Positions 1 to 8,913 of a stretch of DNA of 18,416 nt are shown one piece after another. Positions within the stretch are counted from its first letter, which is position 1, and the number at the start of each line of letters is the position of its first letter. The stretch comes from G020354785 sp964521285 (lineage in GTDB: Bacteria; Bacteroidota; Bacteroidia; Bacteroidales; UBA10428), in contig CAZFQS010000042.1 in the NCBI GenBank assembly GCA_964521285.1, positions 1-18,416 on the forward strand. Reading direction: 5' to 3'. The position numbers were made by a program, and so were the translations under genes. Below the pieces are notes generated by a model. That model worked only from the letters and a program-made list of their open reading frames with translations, ran no database searches and was not told the DNA's origin.

Positions 1-240
1 AACATAACCACCGTATAATTGCGAATTACTTTTTTTATTATATTACACAATTTTTAAGTTAAAATAAATATTATTACTTCTAAAAAAAGAATAAATAAAT
101 AACTTAGTAAAGTAATCTTAATATCCTATACCAATGACCTGAATTTACATAATCGGAAGCGGGAAAATATCACAGTCTTTTCCCGGGATAAATAACTATT
201 AAAAAACTGAATTTTATTAATCTTAAAATCATATAATTAT
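1..240 (+). promoter_or_regulatory. AT-rich leader/promoter region of the susC operon
   Basis: No open frame of note occupies this stretch, so it is read as the upstream region of the susCD operon. It is very AT-rich. I could not find the usual Bacteroidetes housekeeping promoter pair (TTTG near -33 with TAnnTTTG near -7) in it, so the operon may use another sigma factor or a diverged promoter. The only clear structured element is the hairpin at 160-185, described separately. An A/T-rich stretch with no Shine-Dalgarno site directly precedes the ATG at 241, which is normal for the phylum. Confidence 0.45.
160..185 (+). promoter_or_regulatory. Hairpin in susC 5' leader
   Basis: CGGGAAAA (160-167) is followed by a 10-base loop and the exact reverse complement TTTTCCCG (178-185). 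The perfect 8-bp stem stands out from AT-rich surroundings and lies 55 bases before the susC start. No T-tract follows at once, so it is not a canonical terminator. It could be a leader structure, an attenuator or an operator half-site pair. Its role is inferred from position only. Confidence 0.45.
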
Positions 241-3200
241 ATGAAAACCCCAATTAAAAAGCGTATTGGAATCTTTAAAAAATGCGCAAATAAAACCCTG
301 CTAACTGTGAAACTCACAAGCTTGTTTCTTATACTTGGCATAATGCTGGTAACTGCAGAGAGTTATTCACAGACAGCACCTGAAAATAAACAACAGCAAA
401 TAGTTATAACAGGGACGGTAACTTCGGGAGCAACAGGTGAATCCCTGCCCGGAGTAAATATTATTGAGAAGGGGACTCAAAACGGTACCGTAACAAATGT
501 AGACGGAACATATACATTAAGACTTTCTTCTGAAGATGCTGTATTAGTATTTTCTTTTATCGGTTACCTGACAGAAGAAATGGAAGTCGGGGGTCGGACT
601 ACTGTTGACATGTCACTAATTGAAGATATCCAGAAGCTGGATGAAGTTGTGGTAATTGGATATGGTAGTCAGAAAAGAAGTGACCTGACAGGTGCTGTTG
701 TATCTGTTAATGAAAAAACTCTTAGAAGTACTTTTGCAACTAATATTGACCAGGCTCTTCAGGGTCGTGTTGCCGGTGTTCAGGTAACACAAAATTCGGG
801 ACAGCCCGGTGGCGCCACATCTGTCCGTATTCGCGGGGCAAATTCCATTACCGGTTCAAGCGAGCCCCTGTATGTAGTTGACGGGATACCCTTCCAGGGT
901 GACGGAGCAACAGTAGCCGGCTTTGACTGGGCCGGGGGTGCCAATGGCCAGAACAGGGTTAATCCTCTTTCAACAATTAATCCCAATGATATAATAAACA
1001 TAGAAATATTAAAAGATGCCTCAGCATCGGCCATATATGGGTCACAGGCTGCCAATGGAGTTGTTCTTATTACGACCAAGCGGGGAAAACAGGGCGAATC
1101 GAAAATAACATACAATATGTATTATGCCCTGCAGACATTACCAAAGGAACTGGATATGATGGACCTGCCCGAATTTGCTGATTATCAAACCCAGATCTCT
1201 GAAGAGCTGGACTGGGAGCCAAATGAGAAATACCTTGATCCCAGTATACTGGGGCAGGGAACTGACTGGCAGGATGAAGTATTTGATCCGGCTTGGACCA
1301 AAAGCCATCAATTATCTCTGACCGGCGGTAACGAAAAAACACAGTATGCAATTACCGGTGGTTATTTCGACCAGGACGGAATTATTATAGGTTCAGGATT
1401 CAATCGTTTTACGGGCCGTATAAATCTGGACAACCAGGTAAAAGAATGGATACAAATAGGTGGTAACCTGGCATATGCCAAAACACACGAAAAAATAACA
1501 CTCAATGACGGGGGTGACGGTGTAATAATGAATGCATTACTTATGCAGCCCGACATACCTGTAAAGAACATGGACGGAGAGTACGCCGGTCCGGATGTCA
1601 CGTATGCGGGTTCTAACTATAATCCAGTTGCACTGGCACTGCTGAGAAACAACGAATTGGACAGGGAACGTATCATGGCAAGTGTTTATGCAAGTGCCGA
1701 TTTGTTAAAAGGATTGAATTTCAGAAGTGAACTGGCATTAGACAACAGAAACTCTATTAATGTATCATTCCATCCAACATATCAGTTCGGAGCTATAATA
1801 AACAATACAAATAAAATGCGCCAGCGCGACGAAAACAACTTTTTCTGGATATGGAAAAACTATATGACCTATAATACAACTTTAGCTGACCGTCATAATA
1901 TTACCGCAATGTTAGGTGCGGAAGCTCAGAAATCAAGCTGGCAGGGGACGGATGTCACCAAGGAGGATTTTACATCGAACGATATCCATGTTTTTAGTCA
2001 GGGTGATAATGTTACATCAAGGACGAACGGATGGAAAGATGCTTCTTCCATGGCTTCCTATTTCGGACGTTTTAATTATAACTTTGATGAGCGTTACCTG
2101 GCAACATTTACTCTGCGTGCTGACGGATCATCCAAGTTCGGCCCTGAAAATAAATGGGGCTGGTTCCCGTCAGGTTCGGTAGCATGGCGTATAAGCAATG
2201 AAAATTTTATGCAGGATGTTTCCTTTGTCAGAAACCTCAAGCTGCGCGTTGGTTACGGACTTGTAGGTAACCAGGCCATCGGTAATTACCTGTATGGATC
2301 TTCAATGGTTACCATGGACTCACCTTTTGGTACAACCTACAGGATGGAAAAGATTTCAAATCCGAACCTCAAATGGGAGGCAACAGCCCAATATAATGTT
2401 GGTGTTGACATGGCATTATTTGACGGCCGTATCGACCTTACTGCTGATATATACAATAAACAAACTGAAGATATGCTGCTGCAGTTGTCTGTTCCCAGTT
2501 ACCTTGGGGGAACAGGCTGGGATGACATCCAGGCTCCCTATGCCAACGTAGGAAAGATGGAAAACAAGGGAGTTGACCTTACACTAACCACTCATAACCT
2601 TAGACAGGGAAATATGTCATGGACCACAACGTTTACTTTTACACTGAACAGGAACCTGGTAAAAGAGCTGGATGATACGAGTAAAATATACTGGCAGAAT
2701 TTATACTGGTACAGTGAATTCCAGACAGCTACAATGACAAAGGCAGGAGAACCTATTGGGGTTTTTTATGGATATGAAACAGACGGCATATTTGAAAATT
2801 CCCAGCAAATACTTGAACATGCAGTACAAGTTCTGGATCCGGAGTCAGTCACAGAAGAGAATCCTAACGGGACAAACCTTGTTGATAAAACTACAGGGGT
2901 ATGGATAGGTGACATAAGATTTAAGGATCTGAACGGAGACAGTATAATTAATACTGACGACCAGACAATTATTGGTGATCCTAACCCTGACTTTACTTTT
3001 GGTTTTAACAATACTGTCACAATCGGACCTTTTGATATGTCAATCTATCTGCAGGGGTCCTATGGTGCTGATATCCTTAACTATTCAAGGGTAAGAATAG
3101 AGGGACAGACCAGCCCTTACAGCAACCAGGCAGCTACTGTTGACAACCGTGCCAGGTATTTACTTCTTGACCCTGAGGGTGAAACAACTGATCCCGAAAA

Positions 3201-3540
3201 TGTTGTCCTTGCCAATCCGGGTACCGACATACCACGCTTTGCAACCAACGATGTCAACAGGAACAACCGTATGTCCGATCGTTTTATTGAGGACGGTTCA
3301 TACCTTCGTATACAAAATGTAAGCCTGGCTTACACTTTACCATCAAGCTTGACTCAGAAAGTGAGGATCCAGAGGCTGAGGGTATACGTTAACGCCCAGA
3401 ACCTTTATACCTTCACAAATTACTCGGGTTATGATCCCGAAATAGGAGCCTTTAACCAGAATGCAAGAATGCAGAATGTCGATATGGGACGTTACCCTAC
3501 ACCCAGAATGTTTATATTTGGTATTGATGTAGATTTTTAA
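241..3540 (+). CDS. susC: SusC-family TonB-dependent outer-membrane glycan transporter
   Basis: This 1099-residue protein is a TonB-dependent receptor that forms the outer-membrane barrel of a SusCD 'pedal-bin' importer, powered by TonB-ExbBD. The order of parts is: signal peptide with hydrophobic core around residues 20-40, ending near SYSQ (44); a carboxypeptidase-regulatory-like beta domain at about 55-125 (GTVTSGATGESLPGVNI); a TonB-box-like DEVVVIGYG at 134-142; a plug from about 146 to 282 containing the SusC signature LKDASASAIYGSQAANGVV (from 257); then the barrel, ending in the terminal aromatic Phe typical of outer-membrane barrels. The length is normal for the family. susD follows after 49 bases. 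There is no STN domain, so control by an ECF-sigma/anti-sigma trans-envelope pathway is unlikely. The substrate is not readable from sequence. The neighbouring xylose genes suggest a xylose-containing oligosaccharide, which is inference. Confidence 0.95.
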   Translation: MKTPIKKRIGIFKKCANKTLLTVKLTSLFLILGIMLVTAESYSQTAPENKQQQIVITGTVTSGATGESLPGVNIIEKGTQNGTVTNVDGTYTLRLSSEDAVLVFSFIGYLTEEMEVGGRTTVDMSLIEDIQKLDEVVVIGYGSQKRSDLTGAVVSVNEKTLRSTFATNIDQALQGRVAGVQVTQNSGQPGGATSVRIRGANSITGSSEPLYVVDGIPFQGDGATVAGFDWAGGANGQNRVNPLSTINPNDIINIEILKDASASAIYGSQAANGVVLITTKRGKQGESKITYNMYYALQTLPKELDMMDLPEFADYQTQISEELDWEPNEKYLDPSILGQGTDWQDEVFDPAWTKSHQLSLTGGNEKTQYAITGGYFDQDGIIIGSGFNRFTGRINLDNQVKEWIQIGGNLAYAKTHEKITLNDGGDGVIMNALLMQPDIPVKNMDGEYAGPDVTYAGSNYNPVALALLRNNELDRERIMASVYASADLLKGLNFRSELALDNRNSINVSFHPTYQFGAIINNTNKMRQRDENNFFWIWKNYMTYNTTLADRHNITAMLGAEAQKSSWQGTDVTKEDFTSNDIHVFSQGDNVTSRTNGWKDASSMASYFGRFNYNFDERYLATFTLRADGSSKFGPENKWGWFPSGSVAWRISNENFMQDVSFVRNLKLRVGYGLVGNQAIGNYLYGSSMVTMDSPFGTTYRMEKISNPNLKWEATAQYNVGVDMALFDGRIDLTADIYNKQTEDMLLQLSVPSYLGGTGWDDIQAPYANVGKMENKGVDLTLTTHNLRQGNMSWTTTFTFTLNRNLVKELDDTSKIYWQNLYWYSEFQTATMTKAGEPIGVFYGYETDGIFENSQQILEHAVQVLDPESVTEENPNGTNLVDKTTGVWIGDIRFKDLNGDSIINTDDQTIIGDPNPDFTFGFNNTVTIGPFDMSIYLQGSYGADILNYSRVRIEGQTSPYSNQAATVDNRARYLLLDPEGETTDPENVVLANPGTDIPRFATNDVNRNNRMSDRFIEDGSYLRIQNVSLAYTLPSSLTQKVRIQRLRVYVNAQNLYTFTNYSGYDPEIGAFNQNARMQNVDMGRYPTPRMFIFGIDVDF

Positions 3541-3589
3541 ATTGTGATACAAAATGCAATTATTTAATAAACAGCAAAAATTTATTCTT

Positions 3590-5230
3590 ATGAAACACAA
3601 TATAAAATATATTATAACATTGGCCATAGTACTGTTAATAGGTTCATGTGGCAAGGATTTCCTGGAGCTAACGCCACAGGACCGACTAACGGCTGACGAC
3701 TACTACAGAAACGAAGACGAAGTAAGGGCAGGAACTGCTTCTTTGTATGGATTCCCCTGGTTCAGTTTCGATGACAAATTCTCCTGGCTTGCAGGTGACT
3801 GTATGTCAGGAAATATATATTATACCTATGATCAGGAAGGCCAGTTCTTCTACTTTTCTTTTAATGAAGGAAATTCCCACCTCTCTGCAGGATGGAGGGG
3901 TCTGTTCCGTGTTATATCATATGCAAATTCGCTGATAAATGATATGCCCCGCATTGCTGGTGAAAACGTTACTCAGGATGTTATCGACGCCGCCCTTGGT
4001 GAGGCACGTTTCATCAGGGCTGCAGCTTATTTTATACTTGCTGAATACTGGGGAGAGGTGCCCATTGTTGAAAATTCGACTGAGCTGGTAACCAGCAATC
4101 AGATGATACTGACTAAAAATACACGTTCGAGTGTTTATGAATTTATTAAGAGAGACCTTGAGTTTGCGGCACAAAATCTGAAAGCTACAGACGAGCCTGG
4201 CCGTGTAACACAATGGTCAGCAAAAGGCATGCTGGCAAAGCTGTACGTTACTATGGCTCAGAATTTAACTGATCCAAATTCAGCTTCGTACTTTACAAAA
4301 GCAAAAGAATACGCAGAAGATGTAATCACCAATAGCGGGCTTACCCTTATGGAGAACTATAGTGATCTTTTCCTTATTGAAAATAATAACAATGAGGAAT
4401 CACTTTTTGCCCTTCAGTGGATGAAAGGAAGATATGCCATAGGTAACAGCCGCAACGCCAACTGGACCCGCAGCAGTTTGATTGCAGATCAGCAGTGGGG
4501 CGGCGGTAAAGGTGTTACTTACGATTTCATGCAGGATGTTGAAACAGGGGATGAACGCCAAAGTGCAATTTATATGACACTTGGTGACTACTACCCCGAA
4601 ATAAATAAAGCAAATGGCGGATATACTTACAATTTTGAGACAGAAAATCCTGACAACCCTGATAATCCACTTGAGTCATATAATTCAGTTCTAAATCATC
4701 TCAAAAAATTCGTTGTTGGAAGTTCTGATGATACTGGCGGTCAGGTTGGCACCGATCAGGACGCAGGTATTAACCAGTATATCCTGCGGCTTGCTGATGT
4801 ATACCTCATCTATGCCGAGGCAGTACTGGGAACATCCGCTTCAACAAGCGATGAAACAGCACTGGGATATTTCAATGCAATACGTACACGGGCCGGACTG
4901 GATTCTTTATCGAGCATCTCTTTAGTGGACATATTAATTGAACGCAGGGTTGAGTTTTGCCTTGAAAGTATGTTCTGGTTCGATATCAAGCGATACTTTT
5001 ACCGTGATTCGCAAGCTGCTATCGATTACCTTAATGCACAGGAAAGAGAGTATACTTACAATAGAATATCCAGCAACAACGATCCGAATTTATGGGAAAG
5101 CTTTGAATTGGAAGAGACGCCTAATTCGTACGTTCTTTATGAATCACAGATGTTCCTGCCTATTCCGGCCTCAGAGGTGCTTGTCAATCCGATGTTATCG
5201 GAAGCAGCCGTTGATTATGAATTTGATTAA
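3590..5230 (+). CDS. susD: SusD-family surface glycan-binding lipoprotein (RagB/SusD)
   Basis: The partner lipoprotein acts as the lid of the SusC barrel, capturing oligosaccharide at the cell surface. An in-frame ATG at 3554 would add 12 residues ahead of the signal peptide. I chose the ATG at 3590 because MKHNIKYIIT then leads straight into the hydrophobic segment and the lipobox LIGSC, with the lipidated Cys at residue 20. The mature start, CGKDFLELTPQDRLT, is characteristic of SusD. The TPR-rich core is followed near residue 400 by RLADVYLIYAEA, the family's conserved helix, and the protein ends at 546 residues, a usual length. It sits 49 bases after susC and 29 bases before the third gene, so the three should be one transcript. 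Confidence 0.94.
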   Translation: MKHNIKYIITLAIVLLIGSCGKDFLELTPQDRLTADDYYRNEDEVRAGTASLYGFPWFSFDDKFSWLAGDCMSGNIYYTYDQEGQFFYFSFNEGNSHLSAGWRGLFRVISYANSLINDMPRIAGENVTQDVIDAALGEARFIRAAAYFILAEYWGEVPIVENSTELVTSNQMILTKNTRSSVYEFIKRDLEFAAQNLKATDEPGRVTQWSAKGMLAKLYVTMAQNLTDPNSASYFTKAKEYAEDVITNSGLTLMENYSDLFLIENNNNEESLFALQWMKGRYAIGNSRNANWTRSSLIADQQWGGGKGVTYDFMQDVETGDERQSAIYMTLGDYYPEINKANGGYTYNFETENPDNPDNPLESYNSVLNHLKKFVVGSSDDTGGQVGTDQDAGINQYILRLADVYLIYAEAVLGTSASTSDETALGYFNAIRTRAGLDSLSSISLVDILIERRVEFCLESMFWFDIKRYFYRDSQAAIDYLNAQEREYTYNRISSNNDPNLWESFELEETPNSYVLYESQMFLPIPASEVLVNPMLSEAAVDYEFD

Positions 5231-5259
5231 TATTGTCTAATGCTATAAAATATAAAAAA

Positions 5260-6480
5260 ATGAAAACATTCATAAAATATATTTTTCTCTTAATAATTCC
5301 GGTTTTCTTTATTGGACTTATATTAATATCCTGTGAAAAAAAGGATGATGGCGGAACGCCGGTAATACATTACGTAAGAATTACCGATCCTGAAAAAGCA
5401 GATTCTTTTTTGACTGCCGCCTATATGGGAGATTTGATTGTCATTGTCGGAGAAAACCTGGGAGGTGCAAGAGAAATATGGTTCAATGACCAGGAAGCTT
5501 ACCTGACTCCGACTTATATAACTGACGAAACCATTCTTGTAACTGTACCCAGCAGTGTTCCGGATGAGATGAACAATAAGATGAAAATAGTCTTTGCAGA
5601 TGGTTACGAATTGTTATATGATTTTACTATAGACATCCCCGGGCCTGAGCTATACTCCATAAAATGTGAATACGTACCTGACGGGGAGATCGCGGTTCTG
5701 ACAGGTGATTACTTCTTTGATCCGACAACGGTAATTTTTCCTGATAACCTTGAAGCGCAAATATCCGCAATGACAAAGACCGGACTGGAAGTCATAGTCC
5801 CTGAGGGCTCCACTACCGGAACTATTAAAATTAAAACCAAATTTGGCGAGGCTGAATCAGATTTTCTCTTCCGTGATAACAGGAATACAATTTTCGATTT
5901 TGATACTTATCTTCACGAAACGTGGACAGCTCCTGTAGTCTATGCTGACTCGGCACCCGATCCGGAGGTATGTTCAGGTAACTATGCGACAATTATTTCT
6001 GATGATGTTCGTAGTTATGACTGGGAAAACAATTTAATGATATTATACTGGCCAAAAAATGCTGGTTTGGAAGAAACTCCTTTGGCCACTGGTCTTATAA
6101 ACGATCTTGTTTTCCGCTTTGAAACCAACGTCCCAATAGAATGGCATGCCGTACGTATGGAAATTTATATGTCAACTTATGACAATTCATCGGGCCATGG
6201 CCGGGATGAGGATAGCCCTCTCCCCTCTCATGCACGGTGGATGCCGTGGAAAGATGGTCCCTATACAACCGACGGATGGATTACTGTGTCTATCCCGTTG
6301 TCTGATTTTATGTTTAACAAGGACGACCCTGAGGATAATGAGCAGGGTTCCCGGCCAATTGCTGATCTTTCTGTTCTGACTAACTTAACAATGATGATCT
6401 TTGGGCCTACTGCTGCACCCTATTATCCGGTAAAGATTTGTATCGACAATGTACGTATAGTACCCAGTACTATTGAATAA
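5260..6480 (+). CDS. Surface glycan-binding lipoprotein with IPT/TIG domains (SusE/SGBP-B position)
   Basis: This 406-residue protein is predicted to be an outer-membrane lipoprotein that binds polysaccharide beside SusCD. A TTG at 5233 would extend it by nine residues; the ATG at 5260 is preferred because it opens a clean lipoprotein signal with lipobox LILISC (Cys25) followed by acidic/lysine residues. Two IPT/TIG-like beta-sandwich repeats follow, at about 35-125 (IVIVGENLGGAREIWFND) and 128-205 (VLTGDYFFDPTTVIFPD). The last 200 residues, opening FRDNRNTIFDFD, resemble the C-terminal glycan-binding domain of SGBP-B proteins found behind many SusCD pairs. I see no catalytic signature. Family placement is from motif recognition; the ligand is unknown, with xylan or xylo-oligosaccharide suggested only by context. 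Confidence 0.82.
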   Translation: MKTFIKYIFLLIIPVFFIGLILISCEKKDDGGTPVIHYVRITDPEKADSFLTAAYMGDLIVIVGENLGGAREIWFNDQEAYLTPTYITDETILVTVPSSVPDEMNNKMKIVFADGYELLYDFTIDIPGPELYSIKCEYVPDGEIAVLTGDYFFDPTTVIFPDNLEAQISAMTKTGLEVIVPEGSTTGTIKIKTKFGEAESDFLFRDNRNTIFDFDTYLHETWTAPVVYADSAPDPEVCSGNYATIISDDVRSYDWENNLMILYWPKNAGLEETPLATGLINDLVFRFETNVPIEWHAVRMEIYMSTYDNSSGHGRDEDSPLPSHARWMPWKDGPYTTDGWITVSIPLSDFMFNKDDPEDNEQGSRPIADLSVLTNLTMMIFGPTAAPYYPVKICIDNVRIVPSTIE

Positions 6481-6487
6481 TGAAGAA

Positions 6488-6562
6488 GGGACAGCGCTCT
6501 TATTTGATTTATGATTGAGGATTAACGATTTGCGATTTCAGAGCGCTAACCCCATTTTTTTT
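6488..6562 (+). terminator. Long-loop terminator after the SusCD operon
   Basis: GGGACAGCGCTCT at 6488-6500 pairs with AGAGCGCTAACCC at 6540-6552: an 8-bp perfect core (AGCGCTCT with AGAGCGCT) and an outer GGG/CCC extension separated by a 2x2 mismatch. A run of eight T follows at 6555-6562. The loop is unusually long (39 bases) and made of degenerate GATTTATGATT / CGATTTGCGATT words. It begins 8 bases after the stop codon of the third operon gene, so it most likely ends the susCD transcript. The ACAGCGC core also occurs in the tandem repeats behind xylB. Confidence 0.6.
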
Positions 6563-6591
6563 ACCCTTTTTTACAGTGATTATGCTTCAAG

Positions 6592-6621
6592 TTTGTTTTC
6601 AAAAATTCTTATTTATATTTT
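6592..6621 (+). promoter_or_regulatory. Candidate Bacteroidetes promoter for the Nudix regulator gene
   Basis: TTTG at 6592-6595 and TATATTTT at 6614-6621 are separated by 18 bases. They resemble the phylum's -33 TTTG / -7 TAnnTTTG pair, with the final G replaced by T. Transcription would start about 10 bases before the ATG at 6640. A terminator lies just upstream, so an independent promoter is needed here. Confidence 0.4.
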
Positions 6622-6639
6622 AGAGGCAAACTTTTTATT

Positions 6640-7380
6640 ATGGACAGAACATTAAATCCATATATATCGGTTGACTGTGTAATTTTCGGTTTTGATGGTG
6701 AAAAATTACAGGTATTGCTTATTAACAGGGACAAGCAAAACTCTGGCATCAAAACAGGAAACAGGCTTAAACTGCCCGGTGATTTAATAATTAAGGGAGA
6801 ACCCCTGAATGAGTCGGCACAAAGAATTTTAAAAGAATATACGGGACTTGAAAATATTTACCTCAAGCAGTATAGTGTGTTTGATAATCCGGAAAGGTTA
6901 AGCAACGAAGAAAACCTGAACTGGCTGAGAAAGAAATCAGGTTTTACAGATATTTACAGGGTAGTCACAATTGCCTATTACTCTCTTATTAATCTTGACA
7001 TGAGCCGGAGGACAGAACTGTCAATTGTATATGATGCAAGATGGTATCCTGTTGAAAACATTCCTGAACTTATATTTGACCATAACGAAATCCTGGAATC
7101 AGGACTTCTGAATTTAAGGAAGGGCTTTTTAACTGATCCTTTGTGTTTCGAGCTTCTACCAACAAAATTTACACTAAACCAGCTGCAGAAACTATATGAA
7201 GTAATACTGGGATTTGAACTTGATAACAGGAATTTCAGGAAAAAGGTAAACAGACTTGAGTATATTATCCCTTTAAACGAGAGACAAACGGGGGTAACCC
7301 ATAAACCAGCCAGGTTATATATATTTGACAGAGAAAAGTACGATGATTTGAAAAAAGACCATACCGGATTTATTGTATAA
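6640..7380 (+). CDS. Nudix-fold transcriptional regulator of sugar use (AraR/XylR/NrtR type)
   Basis: This 246-residue protein has an N-terminal Nudix domain (about 8-150) and a C-terminal winged-helix region (about 171-235, ELLPTKFTLNQLQKLYEVIL onward, then KVNRLEYI and a wing near KPARLYIFD). The layout is that of NrtR-like regulators, which in Bacteroidetes include the arabinose regulator AraR and proposed xylose regulators. In such proteins the Nudix fold binds a sugar or nucleotide effector instead of hydrolysing it. The Nudix box at 47-70 reads GDLIIKGEPLNESAQRILKE; the REuxEE metal-binding core has become R-I-L-K-E-Y, so two key glutamates are lost and hydrolase activity is unlikely. 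The gene stands 47 bases before xylB and is probably transcribed with it. Repression of xylBA and perhaps susCD, relieved by xylose, is inference; arabinose cannot be excluded. Confidence 0.82.
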   Translation: MDRTLNPYISVDCVIFGFDGEKLQVLLINRDKQNSGIKTGNRLKLPGDLIIKGEPLNESAQRILKEYTGLENIYLKQYSVFDNPERLSNEENLNWLRKKSGFTDIYRVVTIAYYSLINLDMSRRTELSIVYDARWYPVENIPELIFDHNEILESGLLNLRKGFLTDPLCFELLPTKFTLNQLQKLYEVILGFELDNRNFRKKVNRLEYIIPLNERQTGVTHKPARLYIFDREKYDDLKKDHTGFIV

Positions 7381-7427
7381 ATTTAACGGATAAAATATGA
7401 ATTAGTACTTTAAAATAATAATTAACC

Positions 7428-8909
7428 ATGTATCTATTAGGATTTGATGTTGGCAGCTCATCAATAAAAGCTAGCTTAATTGAAGCTGAAACCGGTAAAT
7501 GTATCGGCACTTCATTTCAGCCAAAGAAAGAGATGAAAATGATCGCCAGGCAATCCGGGTGGGCTGAACAGGACCCCCAGATGTGGTGGGAAAACCTTAA
7601 ACTGGCATTGACTGATGTATTAAAGGAATCAAAGGTAAATACCGGTGATATCAAAAGTATAGGTATTTCATACCAGATGCACGGGCTTGTAATAGTTGAC
7701 AAGAACATGAAGGTTTTAAGACCCTCGATAATATGGTGCGACAGCCGGGCCGTAGAAGCAGGAAACAAAGCGTTTAATGAGCTGGGGCATAAAAAATGCC
7801 TTGAGAATCTTTTAAACTCCCCTGGAAACTTTACAGCCTCTAAACTTAAATGGGTCAAAGACAACGAGCCTGAGATTTATAGTAAAATTTACAAAATCAT
7901 GCTTCCCGGCGATTATATTGCCGCCCGCCTCACCGGTGAAATTAAAATGACTGTGTCAGGTTTATCCGAAGGAATATTCTGGGATTTTAAAAACAATAAG
8001 CCTGCAGATTTTTTATTTGACTATTTCGGCTTTGATCAGGATATTATTCCCGATATAGTAACGACTTTCTCTGAACAGGGAAATATAACAAGGGAAGCTG
8101 CAAGGGAGCTGGGTCTGTCTGAGAAAATAACAGTCAGTTACCGTGCCGGGGATCAGCCTAACAATGCATTTTCATTAAATGTTCTTAATCCCGGAGAAAT
8201 TGCTGCAACAGCTGGTACTTCAGGGGTAGTGTACGGTATCAGTAATGAGATTAAATACGAGCCACAATCCAGGGTAAATACCTTTGCACATGTTAATCAT
8301 GAAGCAGGCAATACCAGACTGGGAGTGCTCCTGTGTATAAATGGGACAGGTATCCTTAATTCATGGCTCAAACATAATGTTATGGAAGGAAAGGATTATG
8401 ATGAGATGAACCGGCTGGCAGCAGAAATACCTGTAGGAAGTGATAATTTATATATACTTCCTTTTGGAAATGGTGCCGAACGTGTACTGTTAAACAAAGA
8501 TATAGGATGTTCATTCGCCAATATAAATTTTAATATTCATACAAAAGCCCACCTTCTGCGTGCTGCCCAGGAAGGAATTGTTTTTTCCCTGAAATACGGA
8601 CTGGAGATCATGGAAAACATTGGTATTAAGCCCATAATAATCAGGGCAGGGCACTCAAACATGTTCCTGAGTGAAATCTTCAGGGATACCCTTTCAGGTT
8701 TAACAGGAGCAGCAATCGAGCTTTATGATACGGATGGTTCAATAGGAGCTGCAAGGGGTGCAGGTATAGGTTCAAAATTGTACAAATCCTATGAAGAGGC
8801 ATTCAGCAATCTTAAGAAGATCAAAGAGGTTGAACCCGACCTTAAAAACCACCAGCTTTATTCCGACGCTTATAATAACTGGCTGACAGAATTAAAAAGG
8901 AGAGTATAA
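7428..8909 (+). CDS. xylB: Xylulokinase (FGGY carbohydrate kinase)
   Basis: Phosphorylates D-xylulose with ATP to D-xylulose 5-phosphate, the entry to the pentose phosphate pathway, in the cytoplasm. The protein is 493 residues, usual for XylB. The N-terminal FGGY domain opens with the phosphate-binding DVGSSSIKA at 7-15. QMHGLV at 83-88 is the xylulokinase version of the sugar-binding segment (MHG is diagnostic within FGGY). AGDQPNNAF places the catalytic Asp at 242, followed by the ATP-domain loop ATAGTSGVVYG at 260-270. A second ATPase-fold segment, IIIRAGHSNMFLSEIFRD, lies in the C-terminal domain. It follows the regulator by 47 bases. xylA starts about 300 bases downstream behind a tandem repeat. 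Confidence 0.94.
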   Translation: MYLLGFDVGSSSIKASLIEAETGKCIGTSFQPKKEMKMIARQSGWAEQDPQMWWENLKLALTDVLKESKVNTGDIKSIGISYQMHGLVIVDKNMKVLRPSIIWCDSRAVEAGNKAFNELGHKKCLENLLNSPGNFTASKLKWVKDNEPEIYSKIYKIMLPGDYIAARLTGEIKMTVSGLSEGIFWDFKNNKPADFLFDYFGFDQDIIPDIVTTFSEQGNITREAARELGLSEKITVSYRAGDQPNNAFSLNVLNPGEIAATAGTSGVVYGISNEIKYEPQSRVNTFAHVNHEAGNTRLGVLLCINGTGILNSWLKHNVMEGKDYDEMNRLAAEIPVGSDNLYILPFGNGAERVLLNKDIGCSFANINFNIHTKAHLLRAAQEGIVFSLKYGLEIMENIGIKPIIIRAGHSNMFLSEIFRDTLSGLTGAAIELYDTDGSIGAARGAGIGSKLYKSYEEAFSNLKKIKEVEPDLKNHQLYSDAYNNWLTELKRRV

Positions 8910-8913
8910 GGGG

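Noticed and set aside
780..1601. Minus-strand frames opposite susC (also 7517-7864 opposite xylB and others)
   Set aside because: They are antisense shadows of well-supported genes, with no recognisable domains.
3554..3589. Earlier ATG for SusD
   Set aside because: It adds MQLFNKQQKFIL ahead of a normal lipoprotein signal peptide; the ATG at 3590 gives the proper lipobox spacing.
5233..5259. Earlier TTG start for the TIG lipoprotein
   Set aside because: The nine added residues have no function in a signal peptide and the start is 3 bases after the susD stop; the ATG at 5260 is better.
7381..7427. Independent promoter for xylB
   Set aside because: Only 47 bases with no TTTG/TAnnTTTG pair; co-transcription with the regulator is simpler.
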